From Deltaproteobacteria bacterium (GTDB taxonomy: Bacteria > Myxococcota_A > Polyangia > Polyangiales > Houyiibacteriaceae), in assembly GCA_017644045.1 (NCBI GenBank), contig JAEPMI010000014.1, forward strand, positions 248,001-312,000: a DNA stretch of 64,000 nucleotides. Reading direction: 5' to 3'. Below, piece by piece: positions 25,114 through 34,303 of this stretch. Each line of letters opens with the position of its first letter. The stretch's first letter is position 1. The translations under genes were made by a program, and so were the position numbers. The notes under the pieces are model-generated. The model had not been told where the DNA came from. It worked only from the letters and a program-made list of their open reading frames with translations, and did not search any database.

Positions 25114-25736
25114 TCCGAACCTCCATCGCGTGTGTCTTTCTCGTTCTCATCGGCTGCGGCGGTGCCCAGGATGCCGGCGAGGGGGACGACCCCATCGACC
25201 CCGCCCGCCTCTATCCGCTGAAGGACGGGAACGTCTGGACGTATGACGTCGACACAGGCACCGATCTCTCCGCGCTGGGGATCTCGCGGGTGGTCGAGGT
25301 CCAGGGGCCTCGGGTGACGGTAGAGAACAACGGCAGCTCGCAGGACGCGATCGTCTACGAGCTGCGGCCCGAGGGAATCTATCGAGTCGCCTCGGGGACC
25401 TGGCTCCTGAAGCGGCCCATCGAGGTCGGCGCCACCTGGCCGGCCACGGGCGGTCGCGAGGCGCGGGTCCAGTCGATCTCCGAGCACGTCGAGGTCGGCG
25501 CGGGCACCTTCGACGGCTGCGTGTCGGTGGTGGAAGCCGAGGCGGGAGAGGCGGCGCCGGTCACGGCCGGGCCCTCCGGCACGGGCCAGGTCGTCGAGAC
25601 CGTCTACTGCCCGGACATCGGGCCGGTCATCGTCGACACGCAGATCTCCACCGAGCTCAGCGGCCAGACGGTGCACGTCCGCGGCGAGCTCCGCGCGCAC
25701 ATGCTCGGCGAAGAGCCGCTCGGCGAAGACGAATAG
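25110..25736 (+). CDS. Predicted lipoprotein, beta-rich
   Basis: The 208-residue product begins at TTG 25110, overlapping the upstream stop. The signal peptide ends in a lipobox (VLIGC, Cys16). The mature domain begins YPLKDGNVWTYDV, a pattern often seen in secreted beta-sandwich proteins that start with 'P...G..W.Y'. Two further cysteines (GCVS, YCPD) may pair. Likely outer-membrane or periplasmic. It ends convergent with the pseudokinase gene, 7 bp away. Confidence 0.75.
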   Translation: MIRTSIACVFLVLIGCGGAQDAGEGDDPIDPARLYPLKDGNVWTYDVDTGTDLSALGISRVVEVQGPRVTVENNGSSQDAIVYELRPEGIYRVASGTWLLKRPIEVGATWPATGGREARVQSISEHVEVGAGTFDGCVSVVEAEAGEAAPVTAGPSGTGQVVETVYCPDIGPVIVDTQISTELSGQTVHVRGELRAHMLGEEPLGEDE

Positions 25737-25743
25737 CGAGCGC

Positions 25744-27705
25744 TCAGAAGCCTGGATCGTAGGCGATGCCGGGCCGCATCAGGCTCCCGCCCGAGCTGGT
25801 CATCATCGTGGTGCTCGAGCGCCGGCGGCGGGTCGAACGCGAGCGGGCCATCGGCGACGCGGCCACGACCGGCGGAGCCTCGGGCTCCGGCGGCTCGGAG
25901 AACTCGGCGACCGACACGTCGAGGTTGCCCTCGGCGTCGCGGGCGAGCGAGAGCCGAACGCGCTGCTCGTCGCGCTGGATGACCAGCGGTACCGAGGGGC
26001 CGTCGGGGGTGAGCGTCGGCGGGCTGTCGGCGTCGTAAGGCGCGCCGGCGACGGTCGCCGAGACGCCATCGGGCAGCGAACCGATCCGCAGCGGCTCCGG
26101 ACCGGGCAGCGCTTCGGCGGGCTCTGCTTCGGGCTCCGCTTCGGCGACCGGCTCTTCGGCTTCCGGCGCTTCGGCCGGCTCCTCGACCTCGGGTTCCGCT
26201 TCCGGCTCTTCGGTCTCCGCAGCGGGCGCGGCGGCGACCTGACCGACGTCCGCGGTCGGCTCCGGCGCGGTCGCTCGACCGATGGCCAACCCGACTCCGA
26301 TCGCGATCACCGCGACCGCTGCGAGCCCGATGGGCGAACGGAAGAACGAGGGACTCGCGGCGAGCGGCAGGTCGAGCTCGTCGTCATCGCTCGCCGTGGC
26401 TTCGGCCGGCACGGGCGGCGGAACGCTCGTGCGCGCGGCCGGAGTGGCCTCCTCGGGCACCTCCGCCGGCGTGAGGTCTTCGAGACCGACCGACTGCGTC
26501 TCTTCGCGGACGCCCACACCGACACCGACGACGGGGGGCGGGATCGAGCTGGGCGACCCGGCGCCGGTCAGCGGGGCGTGGTCGTCGTTGTCGGGCGGCG
26601 GCGCCACGGCGATGGGCACCGTCGCCGGACCCTTGCTCTTCGGCTCGGGAGGAGGCGGCGGAGCGGTCTTCGGCTTCGGCGCCGGGGAGCTCTTGGGTGG
26701 CGGCGGCGGCGTGCTGGGTTTGACCTTGGAAGGCGGCGGCGGCGCGCTGGGCCGACTGCTCTTCGGCGGAGGCGGTGGAGCACTGGGTCGGCTGCTGGCT
26801 GGCGGCGGCGGCACGCTGGCCGGGACCTTCGGCACCGCAGGCACGTCAGGGGCCTTCATGCCTCCGGGGATCGTCTTCTTGCCGCCCGTCCTGCTCGGCG
26901 GCTTCTCACCGCGCGCCACCATTCGAACGGCGGCGTTCAGCGCGGTGCGCATCGCCCACGCGCTCGCGAAGCGGCCCTGAGCGCTCGGGTCGAGCGCTCG
27001 GTCGACCACCTTGACCATCGAGGCCCCGAGCTCGGGTGCGACGTCTCCGATGGACCGACCCTTCTTCGGCGGCTGACCGGCCAGGATCTGGTGGAGTAGC
27101 GCACCGACGGCGTAGAGATCGGCGCGCGCGTCGCTCGGCAGCTCGCCTCTGTCGAGCTCCGGTGCGCGGTGGACCGCCGAGCGCGTCAGGGTCTCTTCGA
27201 CGTCTTCGCCCCATCCCTCGGCGCTCGCGAGCGCGCGGTTGAGCCCGAACCCGACCAGGTTCACGGCGCCGCTCGCCTCGTCGTAGAGCACGTTCCCCGG
27301 CTCGATGTCGCCGTGGAACACCCGAACCCGATGCGACGACTCGAGCGCGCGCAGCACTCCGTCGACCACCTTGCCGATGGTCTCCAGGTCGAGATCGTCG
27401 TCCATCAGCGAGGCCAGGCTCTCGCCCGGGACCAGCTCCATGGCCGCGTAGGGGTTGGCAGCGTCGTCCTCGTCGACCTCGTGGACCTGAGGCAAGTGGC
27501 CCTTCTTGGCCTTCGTCAGCGCGCTCAGATCCTTGCGGAATCGCTCACGAACGCGGCCGAAGAGGGTTTCGTCCATCAGACCCTCGCCATCGGCGATGGC
27601 CACGGCCACGGTGCGGTCGTCCTTCTTGCGCGTGGCTTGCCAGACGATCCCCGCCGGGGATCGCCCCAGCGGCACCTGGAGGTCGTAGCGGTCGGTGAAG
27701 CTCAC
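25744..27705 (-). CDS. Membrane-anchored Ser/Thr kinase-like protein, probable pseudokinase
   Basis: The 653-residue protein has an N-terminal protein-kinase fold (about 5-265) with the key residues changed. The Gly loop is LGRSPAG; the VAIK lysine is lost (RTVAVAIADG). The catalytic loop reads HGDIEPGN instead of HRDxKPxN, and DFG is GFG (LVGFGLN, about 150-156). A proline-rich segment (about 295-370), an acidic region, one membrane helix (about 460-482, IGLAAVAVIAIGVGLAIG) and a Glu/Ala-rich extracytoplasmic tail follow. Probably a scaffold or sensor. It is divergent from the PEGA gene at 27762. Confidence 0.82.
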   Translation of the reverse strand: MSFTDRYDLQVPLGRSPAGIVWQATRKKDDRTVAVAIADGEGLMDETLFGRVRERFRKDLSALTKAKKGHLPQVHEVDEDDAANPYAAMELVPGESLASLMDDDLDLETIGKVVDGVLRALESSHRVRVFHGDIEPGNVLYDEASGAVNLVGFGLNRALASAEGWGEDVEETLTRSAVHRAPELDRGELPSDARADLYAVGALLHQILAGQPPKKGRSIGDVAPELGASMVKVVDRALDPSAQGRFASAWAMRTALNAAVRMVARGEKPPSRTGGKKTIPGGMKAPDVPAVPKVPASVPPPPASSRPSAPPPPPKSSRPSAPPPPSKVKPSTPPPPPKSSPAPKPKTAPPPPPEPKSKGPATVPIAVAPPPDNDDHAPLTGAGSPSSIPPPVVGVGVGVREETQSVGLEDLTPAEVPEEATPAARTSVPPPVPAEATASDDDELDLPLAASPSFFRSPIGLAAVAVIAIGVGLAIGRATAPEPTADVGQVAAAPAAETEEPEAEPEVEEPAEAPEAEEPVAEAEPEAEPAEALPGPEPLRIGSLPDGVSATVAGAPYDADSPPTLTPDGPSVPLVIQRDEQRVRLSLARDAEGNLDVSVAEFSEPPEPEAPPVVAASPMARSRSTRRRRSSTTMMTSSGGSLMRPGIAYDPGF

Positions 27706-27761
27706 GGTTTCACCGGATCGAAGTGGGATCCCATTCGGGGGCCATTGTAGGATGGTGGGCC

Positions 27762-28508
27762 ATGCGTCGTCATCTCCTCCTGCTCTCGATGAGCCTCCTC
27801 GTCCCTCACCTCGCGTCCGCGCAGGAGGATCCGGAGTCCGTGGCGCGCGCTCGGCAGCTCTTCGGGGAGGGCGTGGACCAGCACGAGCACCGTCGATATC
27901 AGGAAGCGGTGGACACGTTTCGGGCGGTCCTGGCCATCCGTGCGGCCCCCGCCGTCCGCTACAACCTGGCGCTGAACCTCTTCGAGCTGGGTCAGTACCC
28001 GGAAGCCGACGCGCAGGTGCAGGCGATGCTCGCCGACTCCCAGACCCCGCCGCCGCTGCGCGATTCGGCGATCGAGCTCCGCACCCACATGGAGGAGCGG
28101 GGCGGCCAGCTCCAGGTCTCCGTCGCGGATGGCCCCGCCGGCGCCGAGGTGCAGGTCGATGGGTACACCCTGGAGGATTCGTCCCGGCCGGTGCGCGTGA
28201 TCCGGGGCACCCACCAAGTGACCTTGGTTCACGAAGACCAGGAGGTCGGGAGCGAGGTCGTCTCGGTGGACGTCGGCGAGACCGAGACCGTCACGGTGTC
28301 CCCGTCGAGCGGCGAGGAGCCCGGCGAGGGCGCGGTCGTGTTCGACGGTCAGAGCTTCGAGGGCGCCGAGCCGGTATCGGGCGACTGGCGCTTCTGGGCC
28401 GCGCTCGGTGTCGTGGCCGTGGTGATCGTCGGGATCGTCATCGGCACGGTCCTGGACGACGACGACGGTGCGGCGCCTGCGCCGATGCGGCTGATCAGCT
28501 GGGACTGA
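27762..28508 (+). CDS. Secreted TPR/PEGA-domain protein with C-terminal membrane helix
   Basis: About 248 residues from ATG 27762, with a signal peptide (1 to about 20, LASAQ). Residues about 25-105 form TPR-like helices (EAVDTFRAVLAIRAAPAVRYNLALN). A PEGA-like beta module (QLQVSVADGPAGAEVQVDG, about 115-133) follows, and a single membrane helix (ALGVVAVVIVGIVIGTVL) lies near the C-terminus. Such proteins are common beside myxobacterial kinases. It precedes the ABC operon, 8 bp from its GTG, so it may belong to that transcript. Confidence 0.78.
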   Translation: MRRHLLLLSMSLLVPHLASAQEDPESVARARQLFGEGVDQHEHRRYQEAVDTFRAVLAIRAAPAVRYNLALNLFELGQYPEADAQVQAMLADSQTPPPLRDSAIELRTHMEERGGQLQVSVADGPAGAEVQVDGYTLEDSSRPVRVIRGTHQVTLVHEDQEVGSEVVSVDVGETETVTVSPSSGEEPGEGAVVFDGQSFEGAEPVSGDWRFWAALGVVAVVIVGIVIGTVLDDDDGAAPAPMRLISWD

Positions 28509-28516
28509 CACCCGCG

Positions 28517-29425
28517 GTGCCGGCCTCGGCGAAGGGAGCGCCCGCGATTCACGTCGCGGGCGTCAGTCGTTTCTACGCGACGCAGCCAGCGCTGCGTCAG
28601 GTGAGCTTCTCCGTCGACGACGGGGAGCGCGTGGCGCTGCTCGGTCGCAACGGCGCCGGCAAGACCACGCTCTTGCGCATCCTCGCCGGCGTGCTCGACC
28701 CGAGCGCAGGTGAGGTGCGCATCGCGGGCGCGGCGCCGAGCGATCCCGATCCGGCGTGGCGGGCGCGGATCGGCTTTCTCCCCGAGCGCCCACCGCTCCA
28801 CGACGACATGGACGTCGCTCCCTACCTCCGCCACGCGGCGGAGCTCCGAGGGGCCGACCCGAAGGCCGCCGCGCGTGTGATCGAACGGTGCGACCTCCGC
28901 CGGTATGCCGAGCGCCGGATCGGCACGCTCTCCCATGGCGTGCGCCAGCGGGTCGGGTTGGCGCAGGCGATCGTGCATGGTCCGCGCGTGCTCCTGCTCG
29001 ACGAGCCCGCGGCTGGCCTCGACCCGGCGCAGACCCTGGGGCTGCGCGAGCTCTTGCAGTCGCTCGAGCTCACGCTCGTGCTCTCGTCGCATCTGCTGTC
29101 GGAGGTCGCTCGGATCGCCACCCGCTACCTGGTGCTCGAAGAGGGCCGCCTGGTCCGCGACTTCGCCGCCACCGACGAAGACGAGCGGGTCCAGCTGCGC
29201 GTCGAAGCGGCCCCGGGGATCCCGACGCCCGAACGGATCCTGGTCGACGTGGTCGGTCGCGATGGCTTCGAGACGGTGGACGGCACCACCTTTCGCATCG
29301 ACGCCGCGGACCGCGCGGCCGTGTGCCGCGCCCTGATCGCCGCCGGCCACGAGCTGGTCGCGCTCGAACGACCGACCAGCACGCTCAGCGAGCTCGAGGC
29401 GATCTTCGGCGAGGTGGCCGGTTGA
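28517..29425 (+). CDS. ABC transporter ATP-binding protein, GldA-like
   Basis: About 302 residues from GTG 28517. Walker A is GRNGAGKTT, the signature is LSHGVRQRVGLAQAIV, Walker B is VLLLDEPAAGLDP, and the H-loop is SSHLLSE. It matches ABC-2/GldA ATPases. It is the first gene of a four-gene set (ATPase, membrane subunit, GldG-like, DUF4340-like) chained by overlaps. The start could lie slightly upstream, but GTG follows closely behind the PEGA gene. Likely drives a multisubunit membrane system; substrate unknown. Confidence 0.92.
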   Translation: MPASAKGAPAIHVAGVSRFYATQPALRQVSFSVDDGERVALLGRNGAGKTTLLRILAGVLDPSAGEVRIAGAAPSDPDPAWRARIGFLPERPPLHDDMDVAPYLRHAAELRGADPKAAARVIERCDLRRYAERRIGTLSHGVRQRVGLAQAIVHGPRVLLLDEPAAGLDPAQTLGLRELLQSLELTLVLSSHLLSEVARIATRYLVLEEGRLVRDFAATDEDERVQLRVEAAPGIPTPERILVDVVGRDGFETVDGTTFRIDAADRAAVCRALIAAGHELVALERPTSTLSELEAIFGEVAG

Positions 29426-30141
29426 GCGCGAGCCGTCGCATCGCCGCCCGCGAGCTCGGCGCGCTCCGACGCACCGGCGCACTCTGGGCGTTCGTGGGCA
29501 CGCTCGGTCTCGTGCACGGCCTGCACCTGCTCGCCTTCGCGGTCGACGAGCGCCGGACGTCCGAGCGCGCGTTGGCGATCTTCTTCCACCACGGCGCCTA
29601 CGTCATGGAGGCCGCCGGGCTGGTGCTCGCGCTGACCCTCGTGGTGATGGGGGCACCGGCGGACATGCTCTGGCGAACGGCGCCCATCCGCGCCCACCAG
29701 AGGATCGCGGGTCGCTTCGGCGCGGGGCTCGTCGCGCTTGCGCTCGGCGTGGTCGCGTGCGCTCATCTTCCGGCGCTGGTGCTGTGGAGCGGGCACGGCA
29801 GCGTGGGTCACATGGCCGCCGGTGGCGTCGGCTGGCTGCTCTCGGGTGCGTTCGGCCTCGCCGTCGGTCTGGCTGGGACCGCGTTCTTCCGGCGCCCGCT
29901 CGCGGGCGCCATCGCCGGTGGCTGCGTGCTCGCGGCGCTCGAGCTCATGCCCATGGTCGCCGACCGAGTCCGGCCGAGCTGGCGGGGAGTCCTCGCCGAA
30001 GCGGCGCCGGTGTGGGCGCACAACGACGCCTTCCGCCGAGGGATCCTCGATCTCTCCGACGGCGTGCTCCTGGTCGGGCTCACCTACGTGGCGTTGGTCG
30101 CCGCGAGCGCGGGTCAGGAGGAACGGCGATGGGCGCCATGA
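29422..30141 (+). CDS. ABC-2-type membrane subunit, GldF-like
   Basis: About 239 residues from TTG 29422, which overlaps the ATPase stop by 4 nt. It has six hydrophobic segments, for example LWAFVGTLGLVHGLHLLAF, YVMEAAGLVLALTLVVMG and GWLLSGAFGLAVGLAGTAFF. This membrane topology between the ATPase and GldG-like genes fits GldF. Sequence similarity itself is weak, so the call rests on context. Confidence 0.75.
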   Translation: MSASRRIAARELGALRRTGALWAFVGTLGLVHGLHLLAFAVDERRTSERALAIFFHHGAYVMEAAGLVLALTLVVMGAPADMLWRTAPIRAHQRIAGRFGAGLVALALGVVACAHLPALVLWSGHGSVGHMAAGGVGWLLSGAFGLAVGLAGTAFFRRPLAGAIAGGCVLAALELMPMVADRVRPSWRGVLAEAAPVWAHNDAFRRGILDLSDGVLLVGLTYVALVAASAGQEERRWAP

Positions 30142-31439
30142 CCCGCTCGGACCGGCGGCGCATGATCGGCGTGGGCACCATGCTGGCGGCGCTGGTGCTC
30201 GCGCTCGCGAGCCACGACATCGCGACCCAGTCGGACGTCCGCCTCGATCTCTCCCTGGGTCGCCTCGACGCACCGGGTGAAGCCGTGCGCAGGGCGGTGG
30301 CCAGCTTGGAAGGCCCGACCGAGGCGCTGCTCTTCTTCTCTCCTCGCGACCCGGTGGCCGCGCGGCTCGAGCCGTGGCTCGATGAGCTGAGCGCCGAGAG
30401 CGACCACCTGATCGTTCGACGCGTCGACCCTGCTCGCCAACCGGAGCTCGCTCGCCGCCACGGCGTCGAGGCGGCCGGGGTGCTAGTGCTCGCGCCACGG
30501 GGAACGGAGGGTGCGCCGCTGGTCTTCGGCGACCGACCCGCGATGGCGCGGCGCGTGCTCCGGCGACTCGACGCGGCCTTCCTGCAGACCCTCGGTGAAG
30601 CGCTCGCGCCGCCGCGGCCCGCGTACTTCGTGCAGGGGCACGGCGAGCCGTCGCTCCGAGCGACGCCACGGGCGCTCACGCGGCTCCTGGAACACTCGGG
30701 CTACGAGCTCCGAACGCTGGACCTGCGTCGCCTGCCGGAGCCCGGCGACGAGCTCGTGCTGCTCTTCGCGCCGCGCGCGCCGCTCGAGACCTCGGAGCTC
30801 GAGGCGCTCGGCCGCTTCGTCGCGCAGGGCGGGCGCGTGCTGGCGGCGGTCGAGGAGCCTTCGGTCGCGGCGGCCTTCGCGCCGCTCGGTGTTCGCGGGC
30901 GAGCGGGCCTGCTCCACGGCATCGATGGTCGCGCGCGGATCCGGAGCCGGGCCTCGGCCGCGCATCCGATCACGTCCAACGTGAGCGACGCCCTCTGGGT
31001 GGATGGCGCCATCGCCTTCGAGCGCGCCGACGAGCGAGCGGTGGCGCCGCTCCGAGTGGAGCGCGCGTTCCGCGACGTGGACGGTGACGGCCGCCGCAGC
31101 GAGGACGAGGCGGTGGAGACCCAGGCCGTGGTCGTCGCGACCCGCGGCATCGCTCGCGCGGGGGGTGGCGAGGGCCGGGCGGTCGTGTTCGGGGACGTGG
31201 ACCTGCTCGGGGACTCGTCGCTCGAACGGCCGGCGGGCGCGACGCTGGTGCGCGACACCCTGGGCTGGCTCGCGGAGCGTTCGGGTGGACGGGTGGCTCC
31301 GCCGATCGCGACCAGCGACGCGGAGCTCGAGGTCGACCATGCCGCGGGCGAGGCCCGAGTGGCGTACCTGCTGGCGATCTTCGGGGTGCCGCTGCCGTTC
31401 TTCGCGCTCGCGATCGTCACCCGGAGGCGCCAGTCGTGA
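30129..31439 (+). CDS. GldG-like ABC-associated membrane-anchored protein
   Basis: About 436 residues from ATG 30129; ATG 30138 is possible. An N-terminal membrane helix (MIGVGTMLAALVLALA) is followed by a large extracytoplasmic alpha/beta domain, including PAYFVQGHGEPSL (about 158-170) and VVFGDVDLLGDS (about 352-363). The C-terminus has a second helix (LLAIFGVPLPFFALAIV) and a basic tail. This matches the GldG/uncharacterised ABC-2 partner family (the GHGE motif). The gene overlaps both neighbours. In Bacteroidota GldA/F/G support gliding; here the role is unknown. Confidence 0.85.
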   Translation: MGAMTRSDRRRMIGVGTMLAALVLALASHDIATQSDVRLDLSLGRLDAPGEAVRRAVASLEGPTEALLFFSPRDPVAARLEPWLDELSAESDHLIVRRVDPARQPELARRHGVEAAGVLVLAPRGTEGAPLVFGDRPAMARRVLRRLDAAFLQTLGEALAPPRPAYFVQGHGEPSLRATPRALTRLLEHSGYELRTLDLRRLPEPGDELVLLFAPRAPLETSELEALGRFVAQGGRVLAAVEEPSVAAAFAPLGVRGRAGLLHGIDGRARIRSRASAAHPITSNVSDALWVDGAIAFERADERAVAPLRVERAFRDVDGDGRRSEDEAVETQAVVVATRGIARAGGGEGRAVVFGDVDLLGDSSLERPAGATLVRDTLGWLAERSGGRVAPPIATSDAELEVDHAAGEARVAYLLAIFGVPLPFFALAIVTRRRQS

Positions 31440-32320
31440 AGTCGCTCCAGCTCCATCTCGTGCTCGCGCTGGTCGCCGTGTTCGCGGCCATCGGCGTTCG
31501 CCGTCGGGCCGAGCGGCCTGCGGACGCGGAGGGCGTCGCGTTGGTCGATTGCGCGCCGCAGCGAGTGGAGCTGCGGGGCCCTCACTCGGTCGTCGTCGAG
31601 CCGACCGACCGGGGCATCGTCGTCACCGTCGGCGTGGGGGAGGGCGAGGTGCGTTTCCTCGGTGGTCGGCCGGCCGCCGAGCTGCTCGACGACGTGAGCG
31701 GCCTGCACGCGATCCGCTCGTTCCAGCCGGACTCGGCCGTGGACTACGGCTTCGGCGAGGAGCGTCTGCGCGTGCGCTGCGCCGATCGCACGCTCGAGTG
31801 GGCGCTCGGTGGCGCACCGCCTGGGAGCTCCGATCGCTATCTCCGTGGCGACGACGTGGTTCACCTGATCGCAGCTCCGGTGGTCCGCGCGCTCGAGGAG
31901 GCGGAGGTGCGGCTGATCCGCCGCGAGCTCCACGACTTCGACGAGGCCGACCTGGCCCGTGCCGAGCTCACGCTCCCCGACGGCCACACGCTGACGATGG
32001 TGCAGCGCTTCGCCGACGATCCGAACCGGCGGCGCTGGGTGAGCCCCGACGCGCCCGAGGTGCCGGCGCCCGCGTTCGATCGGCTGATGGGCGCGCGCCG
32101 CAACCTCCGTGCAGACGCGGGGGCCGAGCCCGGTGGCGAGGCGCTCGGCACGATGGTCTTCTTCGACGCGGAGGGAGAGCGGCTCGACACCCTCGAGCTC
32201 GTCCGCGTCGGCGAGGGCCCGCGGGTGATCTATCGAGTCCGCACCGACGCCCTCGGTTGGGTGCGGGTCCCGCGATCGACCGGCGGCGCGTTCGCGAGCG
32301 CCATCGAGCGACTGCGCTAG
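31436..32320 (+). CDS. DUF4340-like partner of the Gld-type ABC operon
   Basis: This 294-residue protein starts at GTG 31436, which overlaps the preceding stop. It has an N-terminal membrane anchor (LHLVLALVAVFAAIGV) and a soluble beta-rich domain with repeated 'R.D..L' blocks. Fourth genes of this kind are typically DUF4340 proteins, and the length fits. No catalytic motif is visible. It ends the operon, convergent with the membrane gene at 32332. Confidence 0.7.
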   Translation: MKSLQLHLVLALVAVFAAIGVRRRAERPADAEGVALVDCAPQRVELRGPHSVVVEPTDRGIVVTVGVGEGEVRFLGGRPAAELLDDVSGLHAIRSFQPDSAVDYGFGEERLRVRCADRTLEWALGGAPPGSSDRYLRGDDVVHLIAAPVVRALEEAEVRLIRRELHDFDEADLARAELTLPDGHTLTMVQRFADDPNRRRWVSPDAPEVPAPAFDRLMGARRNLRADAGAEPGGEALGTMVFFDAEGERLDTLELVRVGEGPRVIYRVRTDALGWVRVPRSTGGAFASAIERLR

Positions 32321-32331
32321 CGGGTCTAGGA

Positions 32332-33033
32332 TCAGAACTCGGTGGGCGGTCCGCCGAGCTCGGCCAAGTCGGTGTGGAGCTCGATCGTGAGCCGGAGCAA
32401 TCCGCCCGTGTGGAGCACACCGACCCGCGTTCCGTCCGGCACGCGCTGGTAGTCGTCGACCGAGACCGTGTGGTGCCGGCCCGCGACACGGAGATAGTAG
32501 GTCGTCTCCGCGTCCGAGACGGCGGACATGGTCCGGTCGGTGACCAAGCCTTGATGCCAGCCGGCGGGGGCGAGCCCCTCGACGACGGCCACCCAGGAGA
32601 GCAGTGCGACCGGCACCGCGAAGAGCGCCAGCTTGGTGAACCAGCCGAGCGCCTCCGCGGCTGCGCGGCCCTCGACCACCAGGAAGAGGGCGAGCCCAAC
32701 GCTGACCCCGAAGACGACCAAGGAGGGGACCAGAATCGCTCGGCGCCGTGCGTTGGCCGTGGCTCGCAGCGTCGTCGGTGGGCGGGTTCCCACGAGCGCG
32801 GAGCGAACGAGCGCGAGGGTCGCGAGCGGCGCGCCGAGGAGACCCAGCGTGATGAAGAGGGTCAGCACCCAGGTGTAGTTGACGCCGTATCTGCCGTCGT
32901 CGCCCCAGGCCTGCATCTGGATCACGAAGCCCCCGACCTGGGTCTCCACGATCATCGACCAGATCGTGTAGGCCACACAGGCGATCATGCCGCCGATGGC
33001 CAGCCCGACCTGGATGCGCTCGCTCCACCGCAT
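32332..33033 (-). CDS. Hypothetical multi-pass membrane protein
   Basis: This 233-residue protein has four likely membrane helices in the first 155 residues: MIACVAYTIWSMIV, LTLFITLGLLGAPLATLALV, LVPSLVVFGVSVGLALFLV and LALFAVPVALLSWVAVV. The C-terminal 75 residues are soluble and beta-rich (ETTYYLRVAGRHHTVSVDDY). It is divergent from the efflux adaptor at 33121. No family recognised. Confidence 0.7.
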   Translation of the reverse strand: MRWSERIQVGLAIGGMIACVAYTIWSMIVETQVGGFVIQMQAWGDDGRYGVNYTWVLTLFITLGLLGAPLATLALVRSALVGTRPPTTLRATANARRRAILVPSLVVFGVSVGLALFLVVEGRAAAEALGWFTKLALFAVPVALLSWVAVVEGLAPAGWHQGLVTDRTMSAVSDAETTYYLRVAGRHHTVSVDDYQRVPDGTRVGVLHTGGLLRLTIELHTDLAELGGPPTEF

Positions 33034-33120
33034 GTGCGTACTCTACGGGGCCATGCGGCGAATCCCCCTTCGTGGGCGCGGCGAGTTGCCACCCGGTCGG
33101 GGTGCCGCCAACGTTGGGGG

Positions 33121-34287
33121 GTGACCCGCGAGCCCGCCGTCGGCTGCTCTCTCGCCGCCATTGCCGCGGCCGGACTCGTCGTGCTCATCGCGGGCTGCGA
33201 GGAGCCGGTGGCCGAAGAGGCGCCGGCACCGCCGCCACCGGTGCACGTCGCGACCGTCAGCCAGGAGATGCTCGCCTCGAGCGCGTCGGGCACCGCCGAG
33301 ATCGAAGCGATCCGCTCCGCGCTGATCCGCGCCGAGGCGCCCGGGCGAGTGGTCGCCATCGGCGCGGAGGCGGGCCAGACGGTCGAAGCCGGCGCGGTGT
33401 TGGTTCGGCTCGACGTCGGCCGCGCCGCCACCGCGCTGCAGGCCGCGCGGACCGGGGTGTCGCAGGCGGAGGCCGCGCTGGCGCAGGCGGAGCGGCAGCG
33501 CGACCTGGCGCGCCAGCTCGTGGAGGGTGGCAGCCTCCCGCAGCAGCGGCTCGACGACGCGCAGGACGGCGTGCGGCTCGCGCAGACCGCGCTCGAGTCC
33601 GCGCAGGCGCAGACCGCGCTGACCCGCCGTGGGCTCACCGAGGCCGTGGTTCGCGCGCCCTTCGACGGCACGGTCGTGGAGACGCTGGTCGAAGTCGGCG
33701 AGCTCGCCACGCCGGGGTCGCCGCTCCTGCAGCTCGTGGATACCTCGGGCCTCGAAGCGCGGGTGCTCCTCGATCCGCGCCGCGCCCTGGACGTCCCGGT
33801 CGGCGCGGAGGCGAGCCTGGAAGCGCACGCGCGGCCGGGCGAGACCTTCGCCGCGCAGGTGGTCCGCGTCGGTGAGGTGGTCGATCCGCGCACGCGCCGG
33901 CTGCCGGTCGTGGTGCACATCGAGGATCCGGACCATCGGCTGCGACCGGGGCTGACGGGTCTGGTGTCCGTGCGCACCGGCGAACCGGTGCCAGCGCTGG
34001 TCATCCCCGACGACGCGCTCTTCGAACGCTACGGCGAGCCGCACGTGTTCGTCGTCGACGGCGAGAACGAGGCGCACCGGCGCGGCGTGGTGGTCGACCG
34101 CCGCGACAACGGCCGCGCGGTGATCCGCGAGGGCCTCGAGGTCGGTGAGCGCGTGATCGTCGCCGGGCTCGATCGGGTGGTCCACGAGGGCCAGGTCACG
34201 ATCGTTCCCGATGACGAGGCCGCCGAGGAGGAGCCCACCGCGGCGGTCGATCGAGAGGCGCTACCGGCGGAGGCCGAGGCGCGCTGA
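33121..34287 (+). CDS. RND efflux periplasmic adaptor (membrane fusion protein), lipoprotein
   Basis: About 388 residues from GTG 33121. The signal peptide ends with a lipobox (LIAGC), as in AcrA-type adaptors. A lipoyl-like half (VVAIGAEAGQTVEAGAVLVRLD, near 76-97, quoted in part) is followed by a coiled-coil hairpin (about 100-165), the second lipoyl half (VRAPFDGTVVETLVEVGEL) and beta-barrel and membrane-proximal domains. The RND pump gene begins 16 bp downstream. No outer-membrane channel gene is adjacent. Confidence 0.92.
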   Translation: MTREPAVGCSLAAIAAAGLVVLIAGCEEPVAEEAPAPPPPVHVATVSQEMLASSASGTAEIEAIRSALIRAEAPGRVVAIGAEAGQTVEAGAVLVRLDVGRAATALQAARTGVSQAEAALAQAERQRDLARQLVEGGSLPQQRLDDAQDGVRLAQTALESAQAQTALTRRGLTEAVVRAPFDGTVVETLVEVGELATPGSPLLQLVDTSGLEARVLLDPRRALDVPVGAEASLEAHARPGETFAAQVVRVGEVVDPRTRRLPVVVHIEDPDHRLRPGLTGLVSVRTGEPVPALVIPDDALFERYGEPHVFVVDGENEAHRRGVVVDRRDNGRAVIREGLEVGERVIVAGLDRVVHEGQVTIVPDDEAAEEEPTAAVDREALPAEAEAR

Positions 34288-34303
34288 GCGCCCTCGGTGG
34301 GTC

